From Mesorhizobium sangaii (lineage in GTDB: Bacteria; Pseudomonadota; Alphaproteobacteria; Rhizobiales; Rhizobiaceae), in contig NZ_JACHEF010000005.1 in NCBI RefSeq assembly GCF_014207355.1, positions 310,001-374,000 of the forward strand: a stretch of DNA of 64,000 nucleotides. The letters run 5' to 3'. Every line of letters starts with the position of its first letter. The first letter of the stretch is position 1. Shown here piece after piece: positions 24,857 through 33,243 of this stretch. Both the position numbers and the translations under genes were made by a program. The notes under the pieces were generated by a model. It saw nothing but the letters and a program-made list of their open reading frames with translations. It did not search any database and had not been told where the DNA came from.

Positions 24857-26431
24857 TTGACCAGCAACCCGCTCCTCGATGCCACCGGCGTCGCCAAGAA
24901 TTACGGCGCCGTTGCCGCGCTGCGCAACGCATCGCTGTCGGTGCTGCCGGGCGAGGTGCACGCGCTGATGGGCGCCAATGGCGCTGGCAAGTCGACGCTG
25001 GTGAAGATCCTGACCGGCGCTATTCCTGCCAATGCCGGGCGCATCCTGATCCGTGGCGAGGCCCGCGACATACGCTCGCCCGCCGCCGCGCGTCGCGCCG
25101 GCCTTTTGCCCGTCTACCAGGAGCCGTCGCTGATCCCCGATCTCGACGTGCTGTCCAATCTCAGGCTGACCAGCACGCCGGTCGAGCCGTTCCGCGCCTG
25201 GGTGCGCGAACTCGGCATTCCTGATCTCGATATCCGCGACACCGCCCGCGACATTCCGCTCGCCGTGCTGCGCGTGCTTGACCTCGCGCGGGCGCTGGCC
25301 GTCGAGCCCGACGTGCTGCTGCTTGACGAGATGACGGCGGCGCTGCCCGCCAACCTTGCCGAAAAGGTGCTGGAAGTCGTGCGCCGCCAGGGCGACAGCG
25401 GCCGCGCGGTGATCTTCATCTCGCACCGCTTCGTCGAGATCTCGGCGCTGTGCGACCGCGCCACCGTGTTGCGCGACGGCGAGACCGTCGGCGTCGTCGA
25501 CATCGTGCCCGGCGTCGAGGAAAAGATCGTCGAGCTGATGCTCGGCACTCGCATCGTCAAGACCCATGTCGCCGCCCGCAGCGCTGCCCAAAAGGCTGTG
25601 CCCGCCCCTGCCCGCCCGCGGCTCTCCGTGCACAACCTGCGCGTCGGCACCAAGCTCAACGATGTCTCCTTCGATCTCGCCGATGGCGAGGTCGCGGGCG
25701 TCGTCGCGCTCGAAGGCCAGGGCCAGGACGAGCTGTTCGCCGCCCTTGCCGGCTCGATCCGGCCCTCGGGAGGCACCATCGAGGTCGACGGCCAGCCGGC
25801 GAAATTCTCCCACCCGATCGACGCTATCCGCGCCGGCCTCGCCTATGTGCCGGGCGACCGCGCCGAGGCGCTCGCCATGCAGCGCTCGGTGCGCGAGAAC
25901 ATCGCGCTGCCCTTCAGTGCCGCTTTGCGCAACTGGGGGCCAATTGCCATGCGCCAGGAGCGCGCCAAAGTGGTCAGCGCCATCGAGCGGCTGCAGATCG
26001 ACACCCGCGCGCAAGGGGAAGTCCAGCGCTTGTCCGGCGGCAACCAGCAGAAGGTGACCATCGCCCGCTGGGTCGCCGCCGACACGCGGACCCTGCTGTG
26101 CTTCGACCCGACGCGCGGCATCGATGTCGGCACCAAGCAGGAGATCTACAAACTGCTGCGCGAGGTCGCCGGCCACGGCAAGTCGGTGCTGTTCTACACC
26201 TCCGAACTGGAGGAGGTGCAGCGTGTCTGCGACCGCGTCATCGTCATCTTCGGCGGCCGCGTCGTCGACATCTTCCCGGTCGAGGAGGCCGACGAGCCGG
26301 CGCTGATGCGCGCCGCCTACGGCCTGCCGCGCGGCGCCAAGGCCGACATCGGCATCCTGGCCGACCCCCATTGTTCTTCCCCGGAGAGCGCGAGTTCATC
26401 GGCTTCGACTTCGCCAGGGGCGACGCCATGA
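24857..26431 (+). CDS. Sugar ABC transporter ATP-binding protein, two fused NBDs (RbsA type)
   Basis: 524 aa. The first NBD has Walker A GANGAGKST and Q-loop VYQEPSLI but its signature motif reads DIPLAVLRVLDLARAL instead of LSxGQ, and Walker B continues DEMTAAL rather than DEPT. The second NBD has the usual degenerate Walker A of this family (ALEGQGQDELF) and an intact signature LSGGNQQKVTIARW. It starts at a TTG (24857) with a poor ribosome site, and ends in a Ser-rich tail overlapping the permease start (ATGA). Energises import by the RbsC-like permeases that follow. Confidence 0.9.
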   Translation: MTSNPLLDATGVAKNYGAVAALRNASLSVLPGEVHALMGANGAGKSTLVKILTGAIPANAGRILIRGEARDIRSPAAARRAGLLPVYQEPSLIPDLDVLSNLRLTSTPVEPFRAWVRELGIPDLDIRDTARDIPLAVLRVLDLARALAVEPDVLLLDEMTAALPANLAEKVLEVVRRQGDSGRAVIFISHRFVEISALCDRATVLRDGETVGVVDIVPGVEEKIVELMLGTRIVKTHVAARSAAQKAVPAPARPRLSVHNLRVGTKLNDVSFDLADGEVAGVVALEGQGQDELFAALAGSIRPSGGTIEVDGQPAKFSHPIDAIRAGLAYVPGDRAEALAMQRSVRENIALPFSAALRNWGPIAMRQERAKVVSAIERLQIDTRAQGEVQRLSGGNQQKVTIARWVAADTRTLLCFDPTRGIDVGTKQEIYKLLREVAGHGKSVLFYTSELEEVQRVCDRVIVIFGGRVVDIFPVEEADEPALMRAAYGLPRGAKADIGILADPHCSSPESASSSASTSPGATP

Positions 26432-27402
26432 GCCATTTCCTGCGCCGTCAGGGCTGGGTCGCCGGCCTGTTCGTCCTCTTCGTCGTCCTGTTCATCATCA
26501 CACGACTGATCCAGCCGGCCTATGGCAGCGGCGATTTCGGCTCACTGGTGCGCGCCGTGCTGCCTTACGCCTTTGCCGTCGCCGCCCAGACCGTCGTCGT
26601 CATCGCCGGCGGCATCGACCTGTCGGTCGCCGCCATGATGGCGCTGACCAGCGTCACCGCCGCCTCGATGATGTCAGGCGCCTCGGAGGAATACGCGCTG
26701 TTCGTGGTGCCCTTCGTGCTCGCCATGGGGTTCGTGCTCGGCGCCATCAACGGAATGCTGATCGTCATCACCCGCGTGCCAGACATCGTCGTCACCCTGG
26801 CCACCTTGTTCGTGCTGCAAGGCGCTGCCCTTTTGGTGCTCGATGCGCCCGGCGGTGCTGCGGCCGATTGGCTGAAGGCGTTGATCTCGGGCACAGTTCC
26901 GATACCCGGCCTGCCCGACGGCATCGATGCCTGGCTTCCCAAGGCGCTGCTGCTGCTCATCGTCTGCCTCTGCATCATCTGGATACCGCTCAGGCGCTCA
27001 CGCCTCGGCCTCTCCATCTACGCCATCGGCTCGAGCGAGCTCGCGGCGTTCCGAAGCGGCGTGCCGGTAGCACGCACCCGCATCATCGCCTATGCGCTGT
27101 CGGGCCTGTTCGCCGCTTTTGGCGGGCTGGCGCTGACCATGAGCACCGGCATTGGCGCGCCCATTCCCGGCCCTTATCTGCTCGCCAGCGTCGCGGCGGT
27201 GGTGCTCGGCGGCGTCGCACTCGGCGGCGGCAAAGGCGGCCTGCTCGGCCCAATCGTCGCCGTCTTCGTGCTGCGGCTGGTGCGCACCGATCTGACGCTG
27301 CTTGCAATCGACCCCAACCTCACCGCCATCATCGAAGGCGCCATCATGGTCGCCGTGGTGATGTTCGGCGCCTTCATCACCATGCGGAGCCGACAGTCAT
27401 GA
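26428..27402 (+). CDS. Sugar ABC transporter permease 1
   Basis: 324-aa BPD_transp_2 permease with 8-10 hydrophobic segments; AGGIDLSVAAMMALTSVTAA and VLGGVALGGGKGGLLGPIVA are the conserved loops. The start codon overlaps the ATPase stop by four bases. Together with the next gene it makes a heterodimeric channel, unlike the single permease of the 12.5-15.8 kb importer. Confidence 0.91.
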   Translation: MSHFLRRQGWVAGLFVLFVVLFIITRLIQPAYGSGDFGSLVRAVLPYAFAVAAQTVVVIAGGIDLSVAAMMALTSVTAASMMSGASEEYALFVVPFVLAMGFVLGAINGMLIVITRVPDIVVTLATLFVLQGAALLVLDAPGGAAADWLKALISGTVPIPGLPDGIDAWLPKALLLLIVCLCIIWIPLRRSRLGLSIYAIGSSELAAFRSGVPVARTRIIAYALSGLFAAFGGLALTMSTGIGAPIPGPYLLASVAAVVLGGVALGGGKGGLLGPIVAVFVLRLVRTDLTLLAIDPNLTAIIEGAIMVAVVMFGAFITMRSRQS

Positions 27403-27487
27403 GTGGGCATGAAATGGGGCGCCGTGGAGCACTATCCCCTCCTGTCAACCGAACCAACATCGGGCGAAGCCAGTCGCGAGCACGACC

Positions 27488-28468
27488 ATGAGCACAACCG
27501 CGATCCAACCTGTCCCCTTCGGCCGCCGCGTAAAGCGCTTCATGGCCGACCGGCCGCTGATCCCGCTGATCATCCTGCTCATCATCCTGGTGGTGATCCT
27601 GCAGATACTGCGCCCCGGCATCGTCAACGAGCGCTGGATCGCCAATACGATAAAGTTCGCCATACCGCTGGCGATCCTCGCCGGCTGCCAGACCATGACC
27701 ATGCTGACCGGCGGCATCGACCTGTCGATCGGCACGGTGGCGACGATGAGCGCCTTCATCATGGCGACGCAAGTCGTCAACCAGGACCCGGCGGTGGCCT
27801 TCCTGCTGGCGATGATGCCGGCGGTTCTGATCGGCCTCGTCAACGGCATCGGCGTCGGCGTCTTCCGCGTCCACCCGCTGATCATGACGCTCGGCACCAG
27901 CCTGATCGGCACCGGCTGCCTGCAGGTCTACCAGCGCACGGTGATCGCGTCGGGCGCCAGGATCCCCGACTTCCTCGCCTGGCTCGGCACCGGCCTGACA
28001 TATGGCGTGCCCAACGCCCTGCTGCTGTTCGTGCCGCTGGCCGCGCTCATCGTCTTCACCTTGAGCCGCACCGGCTTCGGCCGCCTGCTCTACGCCGTCG
28101 GCGACAATGAGCGCGCGACCCGCCTCTCCGGTGTGCAATACTGGCAGGTCATCACCGCGCTCTACGTCATCTCGAGCGTGCTCGCCGGCATCACCGGCCT
28201 ACTCTATATCGGCCTGATCAAGGCCCCTTCCTTGTCGCTCGCCGAACCGCTGGTGCTGCCTTCGGTGGCGGCAGCCGTGATCGGCGGCACCTCGATCTTC
28301 GGCGGCCGCGGCGGTTACACCGGCACCATCATCGGCGCCCTGATCCTCACCGTGCTGACGACGTTGCTGACCATCCTGCAAATGCCGGAAGGGGCCAGGC
28401 GGATCTTGTTCGGGCTGATCGTGCTGTTCGTGACGGCGGCGTATCTGCGGATTGTGGAGGAAAGGTAG
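27488..28468 (+). CDS. Sugar ABC transporter permease 2
   Basis: 326-aa BPD_transp_2 permease; TGGIDLSIGTVATMSAFIM and AAAVIGGTSIFGGRGGYTG are typical. An 85-bp gap separates it from permease 1, larger than other gaps in the operon, with only a weak Shine-Dalgarno. Last gene of the RpiR-associated cluster; composition changes sharply after its stop. Confidence 0.91.
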   Translation: MSTTAIQPVPFGRRVKRFMADRPLIPLIILLIILVVILQILRPGIVNERWIANTIKFAIPLAILAGCQTMTMLTGGIDLSIGTVATMSAFIMATQVVNQDPAVAFLLAMMPAVLIGLVNGIGVGVFRVHPLIMTLGTSLIGTGCLQVYQRTVIASGARIPDFLAWLGTGLTYGVPNALLLFVPLAALIVFTLSRTGFGRLLYAVGDNERATRLSGVQYWQVITALYVISSVLAGITGLLYIGLIKAPSLSLAEPLVLPSVAAAVIGGTSIFGGRGGYTGTIIGALILTVLTTLLTILQMPEGARRILFGLIVLFVTAAYLRIVEER

Positions 28469-28993
28469 GGGGCGGCCGCGAAAACGAACGTCCGCGCCGC
28501 GCCGCGTTTCGGCCACAGAGGCAAGAGGCAGCTTTGCGCCGACAACGGTCACTGTCACCGGCATTCTCGAACAGCTATTCTCCGTCCCGAAAGAAGACCT
28601 CCCTTCTAGCTTTGGGCGGGCATCGCAAGCCGATGGTCTCAGTATACAGCAGGATGTGAGGCAGTATGTGCGCCGACAGGTCAGCGAGCTTCGATGAATC
28701 GAAAGAATCTTGGAAGCTTATTTTCGCTCTAGCAGCTATAGCCGACTTTGTCTCACTCCCTTGGCAAGTAGATTTCGCCCCACGGGCGATTGGCTTAGCC
28801 GGCTTTGGTCGCCGCTACAAAGAAATACAGGAGTGACGCCAATCGGAACTCGTGAATTTGTTGCTGGTCCAAGAGGTGAAAAAGGGACGATGGGATCGGC
28901 TTAAGCTAGGAAGATTCCAGCTTGCAGCCTGGCTAATTTGCTGACATATTTATCTGTTTCCGAGTTTTGCACTGTGGCAATTGGGGCAAAAAG
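28469..28993. other. Junction region of lower GC with possible very small ORFs
   Basis: 525 bp between the sugar cluster and the GTPase locus. No convincing full-length gene. One frame reads on from the permease end to 28697, its last part ending in VRQYVRRQVSELR, and overlaps the 56-codon ORF at 28666; a 23-codon GTG ORF overlaps that ORF's stop. The stacked overlaps resemble either tiny coupled genes or decayed coding DNA. No tRNA or direct repeat marking an insertion border was seen. Confidence 0.4.
28666..28836 (+). CDS. Possible 56-aa membrane micro-protein
   Basis: ATG at 28666 gives 56 codons starting MCADRSASFDESKESW, with a hydrophobic middle (LIFALAAIADFVSLP) and a basic C-terminus (GFGRRYKEIQE). 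One predicted membrane-associated helix. No strong Shine-Dalgarno. It lies 158 bp before the coiled-coil gene of the GTPase locus. No family recognised; it may be a remnant. Confidence 0.25.
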   Translation: MCADRSASFDESKESWKLIFALAAIADFVSLPWQVDFAPRAIGLAGFGRRYKEIQE

Positions 28994-29662
28994 ATGGCCA
29001 AGGAATCTGCGAATGCCGCTTCTTCAGCAGTTAAGGCGGAGGGAAATCTGATAGGTAATACAGAGGGAAACGGGTTGAACTTCATGGCGGCGGCCCAAGC
29101 TCGCGAGGGCGGAGGCTCCGGCGACGCGGTCGGTGTCGACAAGATACGCGATCTGCTGTTCGGCAACCAGATGCAGGACTATGACCGCCGTTTTTCCAAG
29201 CTTGAAGAACGGTTCTTGCAGCGCTTCAAGGATGTCGAATCCGAGGCCAAGCGCAATCTCGAAATGTACGAGTCAAATGCAAAGAAGCAGGTCGAATCGC
29301 TTGCGGCGCAATTGCGGAACGAAAAAGACGCGCGAGCCGAGGCCGACAAGGAGATTGACCGGAATCTTCGCGAGCAAAATCAGGCACTTGAAAAGCAGGT
29401 GCGCGCATTGTCGGATCAATTGAGCGAACTTGAGCGCGACGTTGCGGATCGGATGAATCGAAATGATCATTCGCTGCGTGAGGAAATCAAGCAAAAGAAT
29501 GAAACCGTTCAGATGATCATGGAGAAAATGTTCTCCGATCTCAGCAACGTCAAGACCGACCGAAATCTTTTGGCTGGCCTGTTTGTCGAGGTTGCAAAAT
29601 GTCTGAATCAGGACCCCGTCGGTAACAAGAACAACTCGGAACGCAGCTGGAAAGTGAGTTGA
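28994..29662 (+). CDS. Coiled-coil protein, first gene of the Ras-like GTPase locus
   Basis: 222 aa, soluble. Residues ~1-50 are low-complexity (Ala, Gly, Asn); residues ~55-70 (VDKIRDLLFGNQMQDYDRR) form a short conserved-looking helix; residues ~70-180 are a long heptad-rich coiled coil with alternating charged residues (LREQNQALEKQVRALSDQL); the C-terminus returns to helix and ends NNSERSWKVS. The helix-plus-coiled-coil layout suggests a scaffold. The ATG at 28994 is preferred to one 27 bases upstream. Only seven bases separate its stop from the next start. Function unknown; partner of the downstream OmpA/GTPase proteins by position. Confidence 0.78.
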   Translation: MAKESANAASSAVKAEGNLIGNTEGNGLNFMAAAQAREGGGSGDAVGVDKIRDLLFGNQMQDYDRRFSKLEERFLQRFKDVESEAKRNLEMYESNAKKQVESLAAQLRNEKDARAEADKEIDRNLREQNQALEKQVRALSDQLSELERDVADRMNRNDHSLREEIKQKNETVQMIMEKMFSDLSNVKTDRNLLAGLFVEVAKCLNQDPVGNKNNSERSWKVS

Positions 29663-29669
29663 TCGGAAT

Positions 29670-32600
29670 TTGACGTCGACCGTCGACCCAGTCAGCCTTC
29701 CTCAAAGTACAGCTTCGAACGATACCGAGATTGATCGCGAGGCTCTGGCTAGGCTGTTGGTCGAAATTGCCCGGAACGTTGATCCGGACAATCATGCGCA
29801 TTTCGACGTTCCAGCCGCCGATCATCGCATGGACACACTTCGCGAGCTGCTGGTCGGCCGCGAAATTTCTGAGCTTTCACGCGTTACGCACCTGCTCGAC
29901 GAACCTGAGCAGCTTGCGGCCGCAGTGGGGGACGTTCTCCCCAGCGCAGCCGCATCGGCGTCTCATGCGCAACTCGGCGAGGCCTTTGCGCCAGTTGTCG
30001 AGCGGGCCGTGCGACGGTCCATCCAGAAGAACCCGCGCACGCTGACAGATATATTGTACCCGGTGTTTCTGCCGGCTATTCGCAAGTCGATCGGCGAGAA
30101 GATCGACCAGACCTTTCAGTCGCTGAATGAATCCTTAAGACATATATTTACCTGGCATGGACTTAAGTGGAGACTTGAAGCCTGGAGAACAGGAACGAGC
30201 TTCTCAGAAGTTGTCCTTAAGCATTCCCTCGCCTATCAAGTGGAGCATGTCTTTCTCATTAACCGAAATTCCGGGCTTTTGATTACACATGTGGCTGCCG
30301 ACAACGCAACGAGCGAAGACCCCCAACTAATTTCTTCGATGCTCAGCGCAATTCAAGATTTTGTAAAGGATTCATTTAACGAGAAAGAACAGAGCGGCCT
30401 GGACACTATTCGTTTTGGGGAGCTTCGTCTCTGGTCGGAAGTTGGACCGTTTGCGACCTTGGTTGCGGTGATCCGCGGAAATCCGCCAGAGGAATTACAT
30501 GAAATAATTCGCGATGTACTGCTTCGCATCCACGATCAGAGCTCAGAAGCTCTAGAGCAGTTTGACGGCGACAGTTCGCAGTTGACCGGCGTAGAGGCGC
30601 AGCTACGGACCTGTGTTGAACTGAAGCACGAGGATTCAAACGAGGGATTTCCGTGGCTGGTGGTGGCTGCAGTCCTGCTGGTTTTGGTACCGGCAGGCGG
30701 TTGGTTCTTTCTTTCCTGGCAAGCCGGGCAGCGCTGGCAGGCCTATGTGTCGCGACTGGAGACCCAGCCGGGCATCATCGTTGCCGAACATCAGATGCGC
30801 GGCGGCCAATTCTATATCGCCGGCCTGAGGGACCCGCTTGCCACCGACCCGCAGTCGCTGTTGTCCGGAACGCAGGTCGATCCCGCTCGCGTTCATTCGC
30901 AGTGGCAATTCTATCAGAGCCTCGAGCCGGAGTTCGTGTTGAAGCGGCTGACCGCGTCGCTGGCGCCGCCGGATACAGTACGACTTTCGATCGTCAACGG
31001 TCGCATCGTTGCCGAGGGTGAGGCTCCCGACACCTGGATAGATCGGGCGCGAGCCGCTGCCCAACAACTTTCGGCAGGCGGACCGGAATTCGATATCTCC
31101 AAGGTTCGTGATGTGAGCCCCGAAGCACGTGCGGCGGAGCACTGGCAGGCCTATGTGTCGCGACTGGGGACCCAGCCGGGCATCATCGTTGCAGAACAAA
31201 AGATACGAGATGGTCAATTCTATGTTGCCGGCCTGAGAGATCCGCTTGCCGCCGACCCGCAAGCTCTGCTGTCTGGAACTGAGGTCGATCCCGCTCGCGT
31301 TCATTCGCAGTGGCAATTCTATCAGAGCCTCGAGCCGGAGTTCGTGGTGAAGCGGCTGACGGCGTCGCTGGCTCCGCCGGATACAGTACGGCTTTCGATC
31401 GTCAATGATCGCATCGTTGCCGAGGGTGAAGCTTCCGACACCTGGATCAGCCGGGCGCAGGCCGCCGCCCAGCAGCTTTCGGCAGGCGGGCCGGTCTTCG
31501 ATATCTCCAGGGTCCGCGATGTAAGCCCCGAAGCACGCGAGGCGGAGCGCTGGCAGGCCTATGTGTCGCGGCTGGAGACCCAGCCGGGCATCATCGTTTC
31601 AGAACAAAAGATCCGTGGCGGCCAATTCTATATTGCCGGCCTGAGAGACCCGCTTGGCGCCGACCCGCAGTCGCTGTTGTCCGGAGCGCAGATCGATCCC
31701 GCCCGGGTTCATTCGCAATGGCAATTCTATCAGAGCCTTGAGCCGGAGTTCGTGGTGAAGCGGCTGACGGCGTCGCTGTATCCCCCGGATACAGTACGAT
31801 TTTCGATCGTCAATAATCGCATCGTTGCCGAGGGTGAGGCTCCCGACACTTGGATAGATAAGGCGCGCGCAGCGGCCCGACAGCTTTCGGCAGGTGGACC
31901 GGAATTCGACATCTCCAAGGTTCGTGATGTGAGCCCCGAAGCACGCGCGGCAGAGCACTGGCAGTATTATGTGTCGCGACTTGAGGCCCAACCGGGAATC
32001 ATCGTCGCCCAACAAACGGAGAGGGGCGGACATTTCTACATTTCCGGCCTGAGAGACCCGCTTGCCGCCGACCCGCAAGCTCTGCTGTCCGGAACGGAGG
32101 TTGATCCTGCCCGCGTTCATTCACAGTGGCAATTCTATCAGAGCCTTGATCCGAAGTTCGTGGTGAAGCGGCTGACGGCGTCGCTGACCCCGCCGAAATC
32201 GGTTCAGGTTTCGATCGTCCAAGGTCGCATCGTTGTCGTGGGTGAAGCTCCTGCCGCCTGGATCACCCGGGCGCAGGCCGCCTCCGAGCAACTTTCGGCG
32301 GACGGAGTGGTTCTGGATGTCTCGCAGCTGCGTGAGCTGAACCTTGCAGAACTTAATTATTTGAGAGAAGCCATCCAGACGACCGATATCTTCTTCTCTT
32401 CCGGCAAAGTCGTGCCCGGACCAGAGCAGGTGCCGGTTCTCGACAGGTTGGCGGATCAAATAAAGGAATTCGCCCAGAATGCCCGCAAATCAGGCGTAAC
32501 AGCGCGGTTCATGTTAACCGGGCATTCGGACGCCACTGGCCGTGAGACGGCGAACGCGTCGATCAGCGCCGCCCGCGCCGAGACAGTTCGCGCGCTTCTC

Positions 32601-32732
32601 AACAAGCGCGGCGTCCCTCCGGAACTGCTGCTGGTTCGGGGCGCGGGCACGTTTGAGCCGTTGGTGCCTGAAAATATTCAAACTGGGAGCTCCACCAATC
32701 GCCGGGTTTCGGTTACGGTAAACCTGGACTAG
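29670..32732 (+). CDS. Trans-envelope OmpA-family protein with longin/roadblock-like domain and four BON-like repeats
   Basis: 1020 aa. Residues 1-325 are cytosolic-type; about 191-320 (VEHVFLINRNSGLLITHV ... LHEIIRDVLLRIHDQSSEAL) has the strand-strand-helix-strand-strand-strand-helix pattern of longin/roadblock GTPase-regulator folds. A single transmembrane helix spans 327-350 (FPWLVVAAVLLVLVPAGGWF). Residues 355-898 are four tandem 136-residue repeats, each with a PGIIV strand region and a BON-like half (SIVNGRIVAEGEAPDTW). Residues ~905-1020 are an OmpA peptidoglycan-binding domain (MLTGHSDATGRETANASISAARAE). The start is TTG, seven bases after the previous stop. It is followed 13 bp later by a small GTPase gene. 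Predicted to link cell wall and a cytosolic GTPase; domain assignments are by eye. Confidence 0.88.
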   Translation: MTSTVDPVSLPQSTASNDTEIDREALARLLVEIARNVDPDNHAHFDVPAADHRMDTLRELLVGREISELSRVTHLLDEPEQLAAAVGDVLPSAAASASHAQLGEAFAPVVERAVRRSIQKNPRTLTDILYPVFLPAIRKSIGEKIDQTFQSLNESLRHIFTWHGLKWRLEAWRTGTSFSEVVLKHSLAYQVEHVFLINRNSGLLITHVAADNATSEDPQLISSMLSAIQDFVKDSFNEKEQSGLDTIRFGELRLWSEVGPFATLVAVIRGNPPEELHEIIRDVLLRIHDQSSEALEQFDGDSSQLTGVEAQLRTCVELKHEDSNEGFPWLVVAAVLLVLVPAGGWFFLSWQAGQRWQAYVSRLETQPGIIVAEHQMRGGQFYIAGLRDPLATDPQSLLSGTQVDPARVHSQWQFYQSLEPEFVLKRLTASLAPPDTVRLSIVNGRIVAEGEAPDTWIDRARAAAQQLSAGGPEFDISKVRDVSPEARAAEHWQAYVSRLGTQPGIIVAEQKIRDGQFYVAGLRDPLAADPQALLSGTEVDPARVHSQWQFYQSLEPEFVVKRLTASLAPPDTVRLSIVNDRIVAEGEASDTWISRAQAAAQQLSAGGPVFDISRVRDVSPEAREAERWQAYVSRLETQPGIIVSEQKIRGGQFYIAGLRDPLGADPQSLLSGAQIDPARVHSQWQFYQSLEPEFVVKRLTASLYPPDTVRFSIVNNRIVAEGEAPDTWIDKARAAARQLSAGGPEFDISKVRDVSPEARAAEHWQYYVSRLEAQPGIIVAQQTERGGHFYISGLRDPLAADPQALLSGTEVDPARVHSQWQFYQSLDPKFVVKRLTASLTPPKSVQVSIVQGRIVVVGEAPAAWITRAQAASEQLSADGVVLDVSQLRELNLAELNYLREAIQTTDIFFSSGKVVPGPEQVPVLDRLADQIKEFAQNARKSGVTARFMLTGHSDATGRETANASISAARAETVRALLNKRGVPPELLLVRGAGTFEPLVPENIQTGSSTNRRVSVTVNLD
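30732..32363 (+). repeat. Four tandem 408-bp in-frame repeats within the OmpA-family gene
   Basis: Copies at 30732-31139, 31140-31547, 31548-31955 and 31956-32363, period exactly 408 bp (136 codons), each beginning at the codon before TGG-CAG. Copies 1-3 are highly similar at DNA level; copy 4 diverges, most in its last third. No indels change the period. Confidence 0.93.
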
Positions 32733-32745
32733 GGCGGGGCCCACG

Positions 32746-33240
32746 ATGTTGCAAAAAAAGATCTGCATGTTGGGCGGGTTCGCTGTCGGAAAGACGAGCC
32801 TGGTGCGCAGGTTCGTGCAAAGCATCTTTTCGGAAACTTACTTGACCACGGTGGGAGTGAAAATCGACAAGAAGAGTGTCGTACTCCCGGATAAAACCGT
32901 GGATCTGATTTTGTGGGATTTGGCCGGCGAAGACGATATCGGCTCATTCCGCGTCAGCTATGTGCGAGGTGCGACCGGGCTCGTGCTTGTCGTCGATGGA
33001 ACCCGCGCCGCCACTCTTGCCGTGGCGCTCACGCTGCGCGAGCGGGTCGAGGCCGAATTCGGGCCTATGCCGTTCGTGTTGCTGTTCAACAAATCCGATC
33101 TGGCCGATCGGTGGGCAATACCGGATAGTGACATTGACGGACTGAGGCAACTTGGATGGCAAATCTATCTGACAAGCGCGCTTTCGGGTGAATGTGTCGA
33201 TGATGCGTTTCGTCAGCTTGCTTCGATGGTCACTGAATAG
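32746..33240 (+). CDS. Ras/Rab-like small GTPase (prokaryotic Ras-superfamily type)
   Basis: 164 aa, just the G domain. P-loop LGGFAVGKTS (G10-S18), switch-I Thr35 in TYLTTVGVKID, G3 as WDLAGED (D58-G61), G4 NKSD (115-118), G5 TSALSG (143-148). Positions equivalent to Ras Gly12, Gly13 and Gln61 are Phe12, Ala13 and Glu62, so intrinsic hydrolysis may be slow or need a partner. No C-terminal prenylation-type Cys. Lies between the OmpA-family gene and the cyclase gene with gaps of 13 and 3 bp. Likely a molecular switch between the membrane protein and the cyclase; inferred. Confidence 0.93.
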   Translation: MLQKKICMLGGFAVGKTSLVRRFVQSIFSETYLTTVGVKIDKKSVVLPDKTVDLILWDLAGEDDIGSFRVSYVRGATGLVLVVDGTRAATLAVALTLRERVEAEFGPMPFVLLFNKSDLADRWAIPDSDIDGLRQLGWQIYLTSALSGECVDDAFRQLASMVTE

Positions 33241-33243
33241 ACC

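Noticed and set aside
24725..26371. 548-codon minus-strand frame opposite the RbsA-type gene
   Set aside because: Shadow frame; the plus-strand product has Walker and signature motifs.
30732..32363. Repeats as a CRISPR array
   Set aside because: Units are 408 bp, contiguous, coding and without spacers.
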